DNA of 64,000 nt from a bacterium (GCA_025782575.1 JALGYY010000028.1:90247-154246); one strand, 5' to 3'; positions 1-9,444 are shown, counted from the stretch's first letter. Notes: generated by a model not told the origin, from the letters alone. Made by a program: numbers and translations.

Positions 1-1169
1 TGCAGCTGGTCGATGCGATCCTCGTTCAGGCTGAGGCGGAGCGGCCCTTCGGCTACATCCCGCACGTAACTCTTCAAAAGGCTTGTCCAGTCGGGGATGG
101 CGAGAATGCGCCGGATCAGTGGGGGAAGATCCAGAAAAAGCGAGCCGAAACCACCCGAGCCCCAGTTGTTCACATTCCTCCTCGCCCAATCGGTGCCGAA
201 GAAATCGACACCGTAAGTGTTGTCCAGGTCCCACGGTACGTATTCAAATCGATTCGTCTCTTCGTTCATATAGAGGTAATAGTTATTGGCGCCGTACCAG
301 TAATTGTCCCAGTTCCCGATGGCGACATCGACCGCCATGGCACGCAAGAAATCATCGAGATGGAACCACTGGTTCAACTCTGATGCGAATGTCTCGTTGT
401 CGCTGAAATTGATAAAGTTGATGAATGCGGCCAGGTCTTCATAGTCCGAATCTTCGTCGAAACGTTTTTCGTCGTAGGTCTGCCGGTCGGCCAGGTTGCT
501 GTAGGCGGCCCCGTCACCCGGCGCAACCCAGCGAAGGTCGGACCGTGAACCGCGGTAGCGGCATTTGTAGAGTGTGCCGTTCTTGTTGCCGAAACGGGAC
601 TCCGCGAACTCCTCGTCCACCTGCTCGATGTTGATGTAGATTCCCTCTACGAACCGGCCGTCATTGATGGTGAGATGAACATGATGTGCCCGTGGCGCAG
701 GCACGCCCATCTTGCGGTGCATCTCGAAACCGAGTTCCGTTCGGATCGCGGAGGGGTCATTCCGCTCTCCATTCATATTGAACCGTTCGAGTCCGTGGAA
801 TTGCCCCCCCTCGACAAACTCGTTGAAGCTCAATTTCCAGGATTTCTTGATGCCTGCTCGGGAGGTGTTCCCACGAACGCGTATTCCGATATCGGAAACG
901 GTTTCGTCTATCAGCGAGTTCCGGAATCGTACGGTGCACCGCTTATAGTCATTCAACCATGGCTGATTCAGTAGATCGGCGAAGTCGGTGGAGTCGAGGG
1001 TCACCTCGATGAAGAGGAGTTCGTCGTCGAGGAAGATGTGTTTCCGTGAATCCTCGTAGTCGGCATCGCCCCCAGGCGCGGGGGTCACCGCATGAGACGG
1101 CGTCGCCGGCAGAAACCCGAGTAACGCAGACAGCAGGAGAGCGGGGTGTACGAGTCGCGGAATGGTCAT
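1..1169 (-). CDS. CotH-like protein, 3' end missing (window edge)
   Basis: About 389 N-terminal residues are present and the gene runs off the left edge. ATG at 1169 opens a Sec signal peptide (hydrophobic run LLLSALLGFLPA ending near ATPSHA). The next region matches the CotH kinase fold: the strand-rich start FLDDELLFIEVTLD, then IGIRVRGNTSRAGIKKSW (the lysine-bearing segment of the family), then INIEQVDEEF with GTLYK, then GNWDNYWYGANNYYLY followed by WDLDNTYG, which carry the Asp/Asn metal and catalytic residues. Known CotH proteins are secretory-pathway protein kinases of spore coats, but many bacterial homologues are large secreted proteins of unknown role. A C-terminal sorting domain like those elsewhere in the window would be expected but cannot be seen. 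It is a stand-alone gene, 78 bp from the cNMP-binding gene's stop, on the same strand. Confidence 0.85.
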   Translation of the reverse strand, partial: MTIPRLVHPALLLSALLGFLPATPSHAVTPAPGGDADYEDSRKHIFLDDELLFIEVTLDSTDFADLLNQPWLNDYKRCTVRFRNSLIDETVSDIGIRVRGNTSRAGIKKSWKLSFNEFVEGGQFHGLERFNMNGERNDPSAIRTELGFEMHRKMGVPAPRAHHVHLTINDGRFVEGIYINIEQVDEEFAESRFGNKNGTLYKCRYRGSRSDLRWVAPGDGAAYSNLADRQTYDEKRFDEDSDYEDLAAFINFINFSDNETFASELNQWFHLDDFLRAMAVDVAIGNWDNYWYGANNYYLYMNEETNRFEYVPWDLDNTYGVDFFGTDWARRNVNNWGSGGFGSLFLDLPPLIRRILAIPDWTSLLKSYVRDVAEGPLRLSLNEDRIDQL

Positions 1170-1248
1170 TGTCTCCAGGGGCGAGGGGACAGACGGGTTG
1201 GAGTTTGACTCTCAATACGAGCCAGTATCCCCCATTATCGACCGGGCC

Positions 1249-1722
1249 TCAAGGGGTCTCTCGCCGCTCCTTCTCGAGTTCATCGATTCTTCTCGCCTGC
1301 CGGAGAATGAGCGTCGCCAGACTTCGGATGATTTCGATGGCGAATTCTGTGTGTTCCGAAATCGCGTCGAGAAAATCCCGTCTCGACAGGACAATTCCGT
1401 GAGTCGGTTCTCTGACCTCGATAATGTGGTCATCAGGTTCATCGATACCCATGAGGGCCATGAGGCCGGTCGCCATTCCCTTGCGGGCTTCTCTCACAAT
1501 AGAATTCTCCCGGCGGTGTTCGATCAGACCGTCGACCACCAGGATAAAACTATCGGCATAGTCCGCGTCCCGATTCAGTATCTCACCCGGTTCGAATTGT
1601 ACCTCGGTTGTTTTGGAGGCGATGAGGGCCACTTCATCGGTCGGTGTATTGCGGAGAAAGTCGGTCGCCATGAGTTGAACGGCCCGCTCCATGATGCTCA
1701 TCGTCTGAATGACTTTTGCCAT
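1249..1722 (-). CDS. Cyclic-nucleotide-binding domain protein (CRP-like sensor, no HTH)
   Basis: 157 residues. The start ATG at 1722 is preceded by GAGGTAAT and lies 7 bp past the transporter stop; an in-frame upstream start at 1818 would overlap the transporter and is less likely. The sequence is a single cNMP-binding beta-roll (about residues 20-130: FEPGEILNRDADYADSFILV, then VVDGLIEH) followed by a basic helix (ILRQARRIDELEKERRE). No helix-turn-helix follows, so it is not a complete Crp/Fnr regulator. It is the last gene of a VOC - NTT/HEAT - cNMP unit. In some bacteria NTT transporters are fused to HEAT and then CNMP domains, so this looks like the third module of that architecture encoded separately. 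The ligand is unknown. Confidence 0.8.
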   Translation of the reverse strand: MAKVIQTMSIMERAVQLMATDFLRNTPTDEVALIASKTTEVQFEPGEILNRDADYADSFILVVDGLIEHRRENSIVREARKGMATGLMALMGIDEPDDHIIEVREPTHGIVLSRRDFLDAISEHTEFAIEIIRSLATLILRQARRIDELEKERRETP

Positions 1723-1729
1723 GATTACC

Positions 1730-4300
1730 TCAGGCGGCGTCGAGCTGCCGCAACGCCCAGCCGGCTGTATCCCGAACGAGAAGATCTTTCGAGCGCATGG
1801 CTCCATAGACCTGATCAAGGTGCAGATCGAGCTTTAACGAACCGACCGTGTAGAGCGCCACAGTGTTGAGCCAGGTCTCGCGGCTCTCCAGCAGTTCCAT
1901 GATTGTACCGTAAGACGAAGGTGACCCGCGATCAAGTGCATCCGAAGCGAGGCGCACCTGGTCATCCGGCGATCGCGCTTCCAGCACGGGGATCAGTCTT
2001 CGCCTGTGAGTCGGCTCGAGGATTGAATCGAGATATTCCAGGGCGTTCGCTCGGAGCCTCGCATTGGATCCCAGGTAGCCGCGGTGAGCGAGCAGGGTCT
2101 CCTCTGTCGGGTAGACGAGGGCGAGCCTCCTGAAGATTCGCTCGAGGGATTGCTCCATCCTCTCCTGAAGGACTCGAACGAGAAGACCGCGCACACATTC
2201 GTGTTCAAGCGCACGCACCGAGCGAACCTGCACGATACGGGTGAGGTATCTGATGATCTCCTGATCGAGGCGTGCGCGCACATCTTCCATCGGGAGATTG
2301 ACGGATGGGTCTTTCAGGCGAATCTGATTCAGCGCTTCCAGGACGTGATTAACGATCAGGCGGTCGATGGAGAGATGGCCCGCTCGAAACAGCGAAAGCG
2401 CCGCCTCCTGCGTCCCGATAACGGCGAGAACGCGAGTAATGCCGATTCGACCACCGATAGATACTTCGGGATCGAGCAGGTAATCACCGAGTGTGCCGAC
2501 GATTCGGTTGCCGTATCGTGTGAGTGCCTGCCTCGCGTCTTTCCTGTCGACCGGACTGCCGAGCTTCTTGACGAACGTCGGAACAAACTCCCGATCTCCG
2601 AGAATGGAGGCGCTCCGGAACGCGGCGACACGAACGTCCTTTTCGGGATCCTCGAGGAGTTCAGGAAGCCGGCTGCGGGGGATGTCAGATCCGTATTTGC
2701 GGGCCGCCGCGGCGGCGACAGCTACACGATCTGCGGCAGATTCAGCCAGCGAAATTTCAGCGGTAGCCTCTCCGTCCATCGGACCCCGGTCGACAAGTGT
2801 TTCCCATTCGAGATCGTCGACGCTATCGCCCCGTGAGATCAGAAGTGAGAGCGCCTTGGCGCGCACACGGGGCGAACGATGACTCAACAGTTCCTTCCGT
2901 CTGGATCGAACCGTTTCGAAGTCACTCGATCCGAGTGCCTCGAGGGCGAGAAGAATGCGCGACTCATCTTCGCTTTCCAGAAATTGAATCCAGTCTTCCC
3001 GTTGTTCAGTCAGGGGGAGCGATCCCTCTCTCGTTCTGGCGAGCGCGATCGCCCTTCGAAGGGGGCGGGAAGTCTGGGCCCGATAGGCGCGGCTCACGAC
3101 GAACTCGAGCATCATCCAGGCGCTCGCGAGGATAAGAACCAGAAACGAAATCTGCCGAATCGTTCCTTCGGCGACGGCGTTCAGACCGAGGACCAGAAGC
3201 CCGGCGCCCGCGTCCGCCGATCGACTGACAGCCACTTCAATCAAGCGTTTCGCCGGTCGCCTGATCTGATCGGGCAGGGGAAAATAGAGGAATTCCCATG
3301 ACGTGCGGGCAAGGGAGACGCGGAGCGTGGCGTCATAGAGTCGCGTGGAGAGGACGACCCGAAACAGGATCAAGAGGGGGGCCATCACGGTGACGGCGGC
3401 GCCGAGGATGATCCCGCCGGGCAATAGCATCGATGCGGATCGAGGGCCGACACGGGAAAGAATGAACCCTGCGAGACCGAGCTGTGCAATCAGGGCGACC
3501 ACATTTTGTGCGCCGTAGAAGAGCCCGAGGACACGTGTGATCGCGCCCCCTTCCACAAACTTCTGCTGAAGGAAATATTTGAACTCGTAGTCGAGAACGG
3601 CCGATGTGATGCCGGCCACAAGAAAGAGCATCGCCAATAACCGAACGTACGGCTCGGAGAGGGCTGATCGCAGGCCGAGTCCGGTGTCCGCTCTGGCGCT
3701 CTTCAATACGGGAGCGGTTTCGTCGGCACGCACACCACTCTTCATGGCAACCCACGCAGCGACGACATGGAGGGCGGCCGCCATTACCAGAATCCAGTGT
3801 GTGGCGATCAGGTCGCCTATCATGGTCGCTGTGCCACCGCCGAAGAGCCCTCCCATGATCCCGGCCGCGCCGATCAATCCGAAAAGGCGTTTGGCCTGTC
3901 TCGAGTTCACCCTGTCACTCGTGAGAATCCAGAACTGGGATACGAGGATCAGGCCATAGGCGCCGCTCCAGAGATAGAAGATGACCGCCGCAATCCGAGG
4001 TGCCTGAGCGAACCAGAACGAGAAAACGAGAAGGGAGGCGCTGGTCCAAATCAGTCCGCGTGCGAGTGTGATGTGGGACGCCCGGCGTGCCGACAGCCGG
4101 CCGAAAGCCCACACGGCGAAGCCGGTCCAGATGGCGACCATGACGTAGACATAAGGAAGCATCTGTACGGGAAGCTCGCCGAGGAAGAGGCCGTCCCGGG
4201 CGATCCGTGCCAGAGTGAACGAGGCGATTACAAGAAAGTGGAGTACCGCCAGTGAGACGACGAGGGGGACTTCACTCTTCTGAATATTGAACCAACGCAT
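1730..4300 (-). CDS. NTT-type nucleotide transporter homologue fused to HEAT repeats
   Basis: 856 residues. The N-terminal 400 residues form about 12 membrane segments of the ATP/ADP antiporter (NTT/Tlc) type, with the characteristic stretch SRQAKRLFGLIGAAGIMGG near residue 135 and a glycine-rich helix after it. The C-terminal half is soluble and alpha-helical with repeated HEAT-like units (EDESRILLALEALGSSDFET, HRSPRVRAKALSLLI, DPEKDVRVAAFRSASILG). NTT proteins exchange nucleotides in chloroplasts and intracellular parasites; homologues with HEAT tails occur in free-living bacteria, where the substrate is mostly unknown. The ATG at 4300 lies 7 bp after the VOC gene stop. Transport of nucleotides is a family-based inference; a regulatory or sensing role with the adjacent cNMP protein is equally possible. 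Confidence 0.8.
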   Translation of the reverse strand: MRWFNIQKSEVPLVVSLAVLHFLVIASFTLARIARDGLFLGELPVQMLPYVYVMVAIWTGFAVWAFGRLSARRASHITLARGLIWTSASLLVFSFWFAQAPRIAAVIFYLWSGAYGLILVSQFWILTSDRVNSRQAKRLFGLIGAAGIMGGLFGGGTATMIGDLIATHWILVMAAALHVVAAWVAMKSGVRADETAPVLKSARADTGLGLRSALSEPYVRLLAMLFLVAGITSAVLDYEFKYFLQQKFVEGGAITRVLGLFYGAQNVVALIAQLGLAGFILSRVGPRSASMLLPGGIILGAAVTVMAPLLILFRVVLSTRLYDATLRVSLARTSWEFLYFPLPDQIRRPAKRLIEVAVSRSADAGAGLLVLGLNAVAEGTIRQISFLVLILASAWMMLEFVVSRAYRAQTSRPLRRAIALARTREGSLPLTEQREDWIQFLESEDESRILLALEALGSSDFETVRSRRKELLSHRSPRVRAKALSLLISRGDSVDDLEWETLVDRGPMDGEATAEISLAESAADRVAVAAAAARKYGSDIPRSRLPELLEDPEKDVRVAAFRSASILGDREFVPTFVKKLGSPVDRKDARQALTRYGNRIVGTLGDYLLDPEVSIGGRIGITRVLAVIGTQEAALSLFRAGHLSIDRLIVNHVLEALNQIRLKDPSVNLPMEDVRARLDQEIIRYLTRIVQVRSVRALEHECVRGLLVRVLQERMEQSLERIFRRLALVYPTEETLLAHRGYLGSNARLRANALEYLDSILEPTHRRRLIPVLEARSPDDQVRLASDALDRGSPSSYGTIMELLESRETWLNTVALYTVGSLKLDLHLDQVYGAMRSKDLLVRDTAGWALRQLDAA

Positions 4301-4307
4301 ATGACCG

Positions 4308-4742
4308 TCAACTTTCAGACATATGGGGAGGCGGATCCCGGTCGTCGGGAAGGTCCCACGTGGCCGGTGTTACGAACTCGAGAGAATTGCCGGAGGGATC
4401 GCGAAAGTAAATCGATCTGCCGCCGCCCGGCCAATCGACATCACGTTCGATCGCGATTCCTTCGCCGATGAGCTTGTCGCGCCACTGGTCGATCGTACGG
4501 TCGGTCGCGCCGAAAGCCACATGGCCCGGTCCGTCGGCGCCGTGGCCCGGGACGTTGTCGCTTCCCCGGCGGACACCGTCGACCGAAAACAGCAGTAACA
4601 TCGATTCGCCGCAGCGCATGAACACGTGTCGCCCTTTCTGGCGGGAGTGCAGGTCAAGCCCGAGCACACGGGAGTAAAAATCGGCGGCCTCATCGAGGTC
4701 GTCGACATAAAGGCAGGTTTCCAGAACACGATCAGCTTTCAT
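4308..4742 (-). CDS. VOC-family (glyoxalase/bleomycin-resistance-like) protein
   Basis: 144 residues, the usual length for one vicinal-oxygen-chelate unit pair. It starts with LETCLYVDDLDEAADFYSRV, the first beta-alpha-beta half, and ends with the second half PGGGRSIYFRDPSGNSLEF, where the C-terminal Glu is a typical metal ligand. GHVAFGA supplies the His of the second module. Members act on diverse small molecules (glyoxalase, dioxygenase, fosfomycin or bleomycin resistance); substrate cannot be told from sequence. ATG at 4742 has CAGGAT upstream. It is the first gene of a three-gene unit with the NTT-HEAT transporter (7 bp gap) and the cNMP protein, and is divergent from ppx. Confidence 0.85.
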   Translation of the reverse strand: MKADRVLETCLYVDDLDEAADFYSRVLGLDLHSRQKGRHVFMRCGESMLLLFSVDGVRRGSDNVPGHGADGPGHVAFGATDRTIDQWRDKLIGEGIAIERDVDWPGGGRSIYFRDPSGNSLEFVTPATWDLPDDRDPPPHMSES

Positions 4743-4804
4743 GACATCCTGATCTTAATGGCGAACAGTCCGGAAATCCCGGACAAAAAGTGCCTGACCC
4801 CTTA

Positions 4805-4828
4805 CGCGCGACCGGGACAGGCTGTCAA
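4805..4828 (-). promoter_or_regulatory. Candidate sigma-70 promoter for the VOC-NTT-cNMP unit
   Basis: On the minus strand a perfect -35 hexamer TTGACA (4828-4823) is followed after 17-18 bp by GTAAGG or TAAGGG, a poor -10. It lies 63 bp upstream of the VOC start in the 130-bp divergent spacer with ppx. Only the -35 is convincing. Confidence 0.3.
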
Positions 4829-4872
4829 GTTTTCATGGGACCGCCCGGGGAATCCGCTATAAGTAAGGGATC

Positions 4873-6402
4873 ATGGGAAAGGGAATCTTACCTGGAAACA
4901 GCTCAAAGAGCATCGCTGCGGTCGATCTCGGCTCGAACAGCTTTCACATGGTGATTGCCCGTTTTGATGGTCACGATCTTCATGTTCTTGACCGTCTTCG
5001 TGAGCCGGTCCGTCTGGCGGATCGTCTTGACCAGACCGGGCGGGTGGCGGAATCGGCACAGCAGCGTGCCCTCGAGTGCCTCGAACGGTTCGGCCAGAGG
5101 CTGATCGGAATTCCCTCCGCTCAGGTGGGAGCAGTAGGTACCAATACATTCCGGCTCGCTCAAAACCTGGCCGGTTTCCGGGGGAAAGCGGAAAAGGCCC
5201 TCGGTCATCCTATCGAGGTCATTTCGGGGCACGAGGAAGCCAGGCTCATCTATCTCGGCGTCGCCCACACCCATTCCTATGACGCACACAATCGCCTCGT
5301 TGTCGATATCGGTGGGGGAAGTACGGAACTGATTATTGGAGAAGGATTCAACATCGTTCGATCTCAGAGCAGGCCGATGGGGTGCGTGTCGTTCAGCAAT
5401 CGCTATTTCCCGGGAGGGGTGTTCACCCCTAACGGGTTTCGCGAGGCGGAACTCGCCGCCGCACTCGAACTCCGGGCTCTGCGAAAGGAGTTTCGACAGA
5501 TCGGGTGGGATGCAAGCGTCGGTGCGTCGGGCACGATTAATGGGATAGCGGAAATCATCTCTCTCAATGGGGGGGACTCCGGCGGGATCAGACTCTCCTC
5601 TCTGAAAACACTTCGCCGCATGATCGTCGACAAAGGGCGCGTGGAGGATCTCGACATCATAGGCCTCAAGGCCGACCGTCGTCCCGTAATCGCGGGAGGA
5701 CTTGCCGTGCTTATTTCGGTGTTCAAGAGTCTCAAGCTTGATGAGATGACTGTGTCACCCGGCGCTCTTCGTGAAGGCCTGCTGTACGATCTCGTCGGCC
5801 GGATGGAGAAACGGGACGTCCGGGATCGTACGATCGCCAGGCTCTCCGATCAGTACAGTGTGGATGAAGATCAGGCGAAACGGGTCGAAACCGGCGCGCT
5901 CCGTCTCCTCGATCAAGTGCGTGGTTCATGGGATCTGAATGAGGTGTGGCATGATCAGTTGTTGCGTTGGTCCGCCCGGCTCCATGAAATCGGCCTCGCC
6001 GTATCTCATGCCGGCCACCACAAGCATGGAGAATATCTCGTTCAGAACTCTCACATGCCCGGTTTTTCCTCAGATGATCAGCGCATGATCGCCGCCCTCG
6101 TGCGCGCCCATAGACGAAAGATCCCCCGAACGATTTTTGAGGCGGAAGGAGTCAATCGCCGCCGTACCGGTCTTCGTCTGATGGTGTTGCTCCGGTTGGC
6201 GGCGCTCTTTTACAGGAGTCGCGTGGAGGGGCGGTTTCCCGCCATCCGGATCAAGGCTGCGGGAGAAAGGATCACATTGGAATTCGGTCCGGGCTGGCTC
6301 GGCGAACATCCGCTGACAAGGGCGGATCTTGTGAGGGAGTCACAATTCCTCGATGGGATCGGTTTCGATCTGGAAGTGGAAAGTGGAGAGCCGGCCGCCT
6401 AA
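4873..6402 (+). CDS. ppx: Exopolyphosphatase / pppGpp phosphohydrolase, Ppx/GppA family
   Basis: 509 residues, the full length of the Ppx/GppA family. Motifs: AAVDLGSNSFHMVIAR near residue 15 (phosphate-1 loop of the actin-like ASKHA fold), VGTNTFRLAQN near 95, and VVDIGGGSTELIIG near 148 (phosphate-2). The C-terminal half has the HD-like helical domain (RLHEIGLAVSHAGHHKHGEY). It releases phosphate from the ends of polyphosphate chains and may also hydrolyse pppGpp. It faces ppk1 tail to tail, overlapping by 4 bp, so synthesis and degradation of polyphosphate sit side by side. ATG at 4873 has a weak AAGGGA upstream. Confidence 0.95.
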   Translation: MGKGILPGNSSKSIAAVDLGSNSFHMVIARFDGHDLHVLDRLREPVRLADRLDQTGRVAESAQQRALECLERFGQRLIGIPSAQVGAVGTNTFRLAQNLAGFRGKAEKALGHPIEVISGHEEARLIYLGVAHTHSYDAHNRLVVDIGGGSTELIIGEGFNIVRSQSRPMGCVSFSNRYFPGGVFTPNGFREAELAAALELRALRKEFRQIGWDASVGASGTINGIAEIISLNGGDSGGIRLSSLKTLRRMIVDKGRVEDLDIIGLKADRRPVIAGGLAVLISVFKSLKLDEMTVSPGALREGLLYDLVGRMEKRDVRDRTIARLSDQYSVDEDQAKRVETGALRLLDQVRGSWDLNEVWHDQLLRWSARLHEIGLAVSHAGHHKHGEYLVQNSHMPGFSSDDQRMIAALVRAHRRKIPRTIFEAEGVNRRRTGLRLMVLLRLAALFYRSRVEGRFPAIRIKAAGERITLEFGPGWLGEHPLTRADLVRESQFLDGIGFDLEVESGEPAA

Positions 6403-8552
6403 CCCGGCTTCTTTGCAAGCGACTGCAATAGCTGTTCCTGCCCCGACCGATTCTCGGCGCTTCCAGGCTGGAGCCGGGTGTAGCTTCCGTCCGGATTCAT
6501 CTCCCAGGCCTCGCAATTGTCTTCGAGCAATTCAGAAAGGCATTCTCTAATCACCCGGTTACGAGGGCCCTTTCCTTCAACAGGAAATGAAACTTCGACG
6601 CGCCGGAAAAAATTGCGGGGCATCCAGTCGGCACTCGAACAGAAGGTGACTTTTTCGCCGTCCGCGTGGAAGTGCATGACACGGTGGTGTTCCAGAAAAC
6701 GGCCTACGATCGACCGGACGCGGATATTGTCGGAGATTCCCGGAATGCCGGGTCGCAGGCAACAGATCCCCCTGATAATCAAGTCAATCGGAACGCCCGC
6801 CTGAGAGGCACGGTAAAGAGCCTGGATCACTTTCGGTTCCACCAGGGAATTCATTTTGGTGATGATGCGCGCCTCTTTCCCCTGGCGAGCGTTTTCCGCC
6901 TCCTCTTCGATGAGCCTGATTACGGTCTCGTGCAGGCCGAACGGGGTCTGCACGAGCTTCTTCAGTTTGTCGTCGCGGCTGAGGCCGGTGAGCTGCTGGA
7001 AGAGGGCGTGCACATCTTCGCCGATATCTTCGCGACATGTGAGGTAACCGATGTCGGTGTAGGCACGAGCCGTTTTAGGATGGTAATTCCCGGTACCGAG
7101 ATGCACGTAGCGTTGCAGCTTTTTCCCTTCACGCCGGACGATGAGCAACATCTTGGCGTGTGCCTTGAAACCGACGACGCCATAAACAACTTTGGCGCCG
7201 GCTTCCTGAAGACTGGACGCGAGGTCGATGTTCGCGGCTTCGTCGAAGCGGGCGCGAAGCTCGACCACGGCCGTTACTTCTTTTCCTGCACGCGCTGCAG
7301 CGAGCAACGCCGCGCCGAGAGTGGAGTCGGCACCCGTCCGATAAACAGTCAATTTTATGGCGAGTACATCCGGGTCGACGGCTGCCTGGCGAATGAGATC
7401 GACCACCGGAGAGAAACTCTGATACGGATGGTGCAGTAGAATATCCCCGCTCCGAATGACCGAAAAGATATCCGAACCGGTGCCGAGTTTTTTCGGAACA
7501 CCCGGCACGAAGGATGTGTATTTGAGAGCGGGCCGGTCCACGAGACCGTAGAGCGCCTCGAGACGATGAAGATTGACCGGCCCGTTGACTCGATACAGGT
7601 CTTCTTCAGAAAGCTCGAACTGGCGAAGCAGGAAGGAAGTCATCTCCTCTGAAATGGTATCAGAAACTTCGAGCCGGACGGCCTGTGCGAAATTCCGGCG
7701 GGTAAGCTCTCCTTTCAGGGCGAGAAGAAAATCCTGCACCTCCTCCTCGTCGATCCAGAGATCGCTGTTTCTTGTTACGCGGAACTGATCGCAGCCCCGG
7801 ATTTTCATTCCGGGAAAGAGCTTGTCCACGTTGGCGTGAATAACAGATGAGAGAAGAACGAATCCGTGCCGGACATCGGCAACCTCCGGCGGAATCGGAA
7901 TGAGCCGCGGGAGGATTCGTGGTGCCTGAACGACAGCTGCTTTCGTTCGTCGGCCGAATGCGTCCTTCCCATCGAGCGACACGATGAAGTTGAGCGACTT
8001 GTTCAGGATACGAGGAAAAGGGTGGGCGGGGTCAAGCCCGACCGGCGTGAGTACGGGCAACACTTCGCTCACAAAATATTCTTTGATCCATTCGGCCTGT
8101 ACGTCGCTCCATTCACCCCGACGGAAGACGACGATGCCTTCCTCTTCGAAGTCGCGGAGAAAGCCTTCGTTCAAAACGCGATACTGTTCCGCAACAAGCC
8201 TGAGGATCATTTCCCGGCACCGGTGAAGTGTTTCCTGTGGTCCGAGTCCATCCGCGCCCGGCTTGACAAGACCGTAGGAGATCTGTTCTTTCAGCCCGCC
8301 CATGCGGATTTCGAAGAACTCATCGAGAATCGAACAGGAGATCGTCAGGAAGCGCAGCCGCTCCAGGAGGGGTACGCGAGGGTCTTTTGCCTGGCTCAAT
8401 ACGCGCTCGTGGAATTCCAGCAGACCGACTTCTCGGTTGATGAAGAGAGCAGGGGCTTCGAGATCGCTCGGATCGAGAGTGTGGGGCTCCTCAGGCCGGA
8501 CCGTACTGTCCGGTTCACTCGGATTCAGCGGTGTGATATTCGAATCGTTCAT
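6399..8552 (-). CDS. ppk1: Polyphosphate kinase 1
   Basis: 717 residues, matching PPK1. It makes polyphosphate reversibly from ATP through a phospho-histidine. The N domain starts about residue 35 (LFINREVGLLEFHERVL). The phosphorylated His is H465 in GFKAHAKMLLIV, with the second phospholipase-D-like motif near SSADWMPRNFFRRVEV. LTVYRTGADS and ELRARFDEAANI are further family signatures. It is followed after 3 bp by ppk2 upstream on the same strand, so ppk2 and ppk1 are very probably co-transcribed, and it overlaps the ppx end by 4 bp. The N-terminal 30 residues are acidic and poorly conserved; ATG at 8552 follows the ppk2 stop almost immediately. Confidence 0.96.
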   Translation of the reverse strand: MNDSNITPLNPSEPDSTVRPEEPHTLDPSDLEAPALFINREVGLLEFHERVLSQAKDPRVPLLERLRFLTISCSILDEFFEIRMGGLKEQISYGLVKPGADGLGPQETLHRCREMILRLVAEQYRVLNEGFLRDFEEEGIVVFRRGEWSDVQAEWIKEYFVSEVLPVLTPVGLDPAHPFPRILNKSLNFIVSLDGKDAFGRRTKAAVVQAPRILPRLIPIPPEVADVRHGFVLLSSVIHANVDKLFPGMKIRGCDQFRVTRNSDLWIDEEEVQDFLLALKGELTRRNFAQAVRLEVSDTISEEMTSFLLRQFELSEEDLYRVNGPVNLHRLEALYGLVDRPALKYTSFVPGVPKKLGTGSDIFSVIRSGDILLHHPYQSFSPVVDLIRQAAVDPDVLAIKLTVYRTGADSTLGAALLAAARAGKEVTAVVELRARFDEAANIDLASSLQEAGAKVVYGVVGFKAHAKMLLIVRREGKKLQRYVHLGTGNYHPKTARAYTDIGYLTCREDIGEDVHALFQQLTGLSRDDKLKKLVQTPFGLHETVIRLIEEEAENARQGKEARIITKMNSLVEPKVIQALYRASQAGVPIDLIIRGICCLRPGIPGISDNIRVRSIVGRFLEHHRVMHFHADGEKVTFCSSADWMPRNFFRRVEVSFPVEGKGPRNRVIRECLSELLEDNCEAWEMNPDGSYTRLQPGSAENRSGQEQLLQSLAKKPG

Positions 8553-8555
8553 CGC

Positions 8556-9359
8556 TCAATACGCTTCCGGTACGAAATTCTGGCTCGCCATCGGCGGCCG
8601 AACATATCCTGTATCTTCCTGTCTGGGCGGGAGGACGAGTTTGTCGATGTCGTTCGCCCGGTATGGTATGAGGCTGAGCAGGTGGCGGATGCAGTTGAGC
8701 CGGGCCCGCCTCTTGTCATCGGCGTTTACCACATACCATGGCGCTTCGGGAATGTCAGTCCTTTCGAACATGATGTCCTTAGCTTTCGAGTACTCCACCC
8801 AGCGGTTTCGTGATTCGAGATCCATCATACTCAGCTTCCACTGTTTGCGGGGATCATTGATTCTATCCTGGAAGCGGTGCTCCTGTTCCTCGTCACTTAC
8901 TGAGAACCAATATTTGATCAACCGGATGCCGGACCGCACGAGCATGCGCTCGAACTCAGGGCAGGACCTCATGAAGTCCTCGTATTCCTCGTCCGTGCAG
9001 AACTGCATCACTCTTTCAACGCCGGCCCTGTTGTACCAGCTTCGATCGAAGAGGACGATTTCTCCGGCGGAGGGGAGATGCTGCACGTAACGCTGGAAGT
9101 ACCATTGTGTCTTCTCACGCTCGGTCGGTGTGGGAAGAGCGACTACGCGGACGACACGAGGGTTGAGGCGTTGCATGATCCGCTTGATTACGCCTCCCTT
9201 GCCGGCGGCATCCCGTCCTTCGAAAGCGACGACAACACGGAGGCCTTTTAAAATGACCCAGTCCTGCAGGAGGGCCAATTCAGTCTGCAGTTTGCGGAGT
9301 TCGCTTTCAAAGTATCCTTTTTTCAGTCGTTCGATGTGGGCTTTTGAGTTCTCTGCCAT
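8556..9359 (-). CDS. ppk2: Polyphosphate kinase 2, class I-like
   Basis: 267 residues, a single-domain PPK2. Walker A is FEGRDAAGKGG near residue 45, Walker B and lid FDRSWYNRAGVE near 115, and the family signature WKLSMMDLESRNRW near 190. PPK2 uses polyphosphate to phosphorylate nucleotides; the single-domain class I pattern suggests ADP to ATP, although class and nucleotide preference need testing. The start ATG at 9359 (MAENSKAHIERLKKGYFE) is preferred to an upstream in-frame start because the family begins here. Its stop is 3 bp from the ppk1 start. Confidence 0.93.
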   Translation of the reverse strand: MAENSKAHIERLKKGYFESELRKLQTELALLQDWVILKGLRVVVAFEGRDAAGKGGVIKRIMQRLNPRVVRVVALPTPTEREKTQWYFQRYVQHLPSAGEIVLFDRSWYNRAGVERVMQFCTDEEYEDFMRSCPEFERMLVRSGIRLIKYWFSVSDEEQEHRFQDRINDPRKQWKLSMMDLESRNRWVEYSKAKDIMFERTDIPEAPWYVVNADDKRRARLNCIRHLLSLIPYRANDIDKLVLPPRQEDTGYVRPPMASQNFVPEAY

Positions 9360-9444
9360 CTGGTATCCATATCCCGGCCGAAGGGGTAACAACAACACTG
9401 ATATTATCGTCCATTCGGTGGAACTCTTCCAGTCCGAAATGAGA

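Noticed and set aside
1117-1136. A 20-bp identity with 51341-51360
   Set aside because: Both encode a hydrophobic Leu/Ala stretch (LLSALLG) with the same codons; probably convergent codon use in signal or membrane helices.
1162-1869. Plus-strand open frame antisense to the cNMP-binding gene
   Set aside because: No family match, and it opposes well-supported minus-strand genes.
4785-4804. AAAAAGTGCCTGACCCC-like string near ppx
   Set aside because: Looks like a fragment of a dispersed motif but no partner arm or second copy was seen here.
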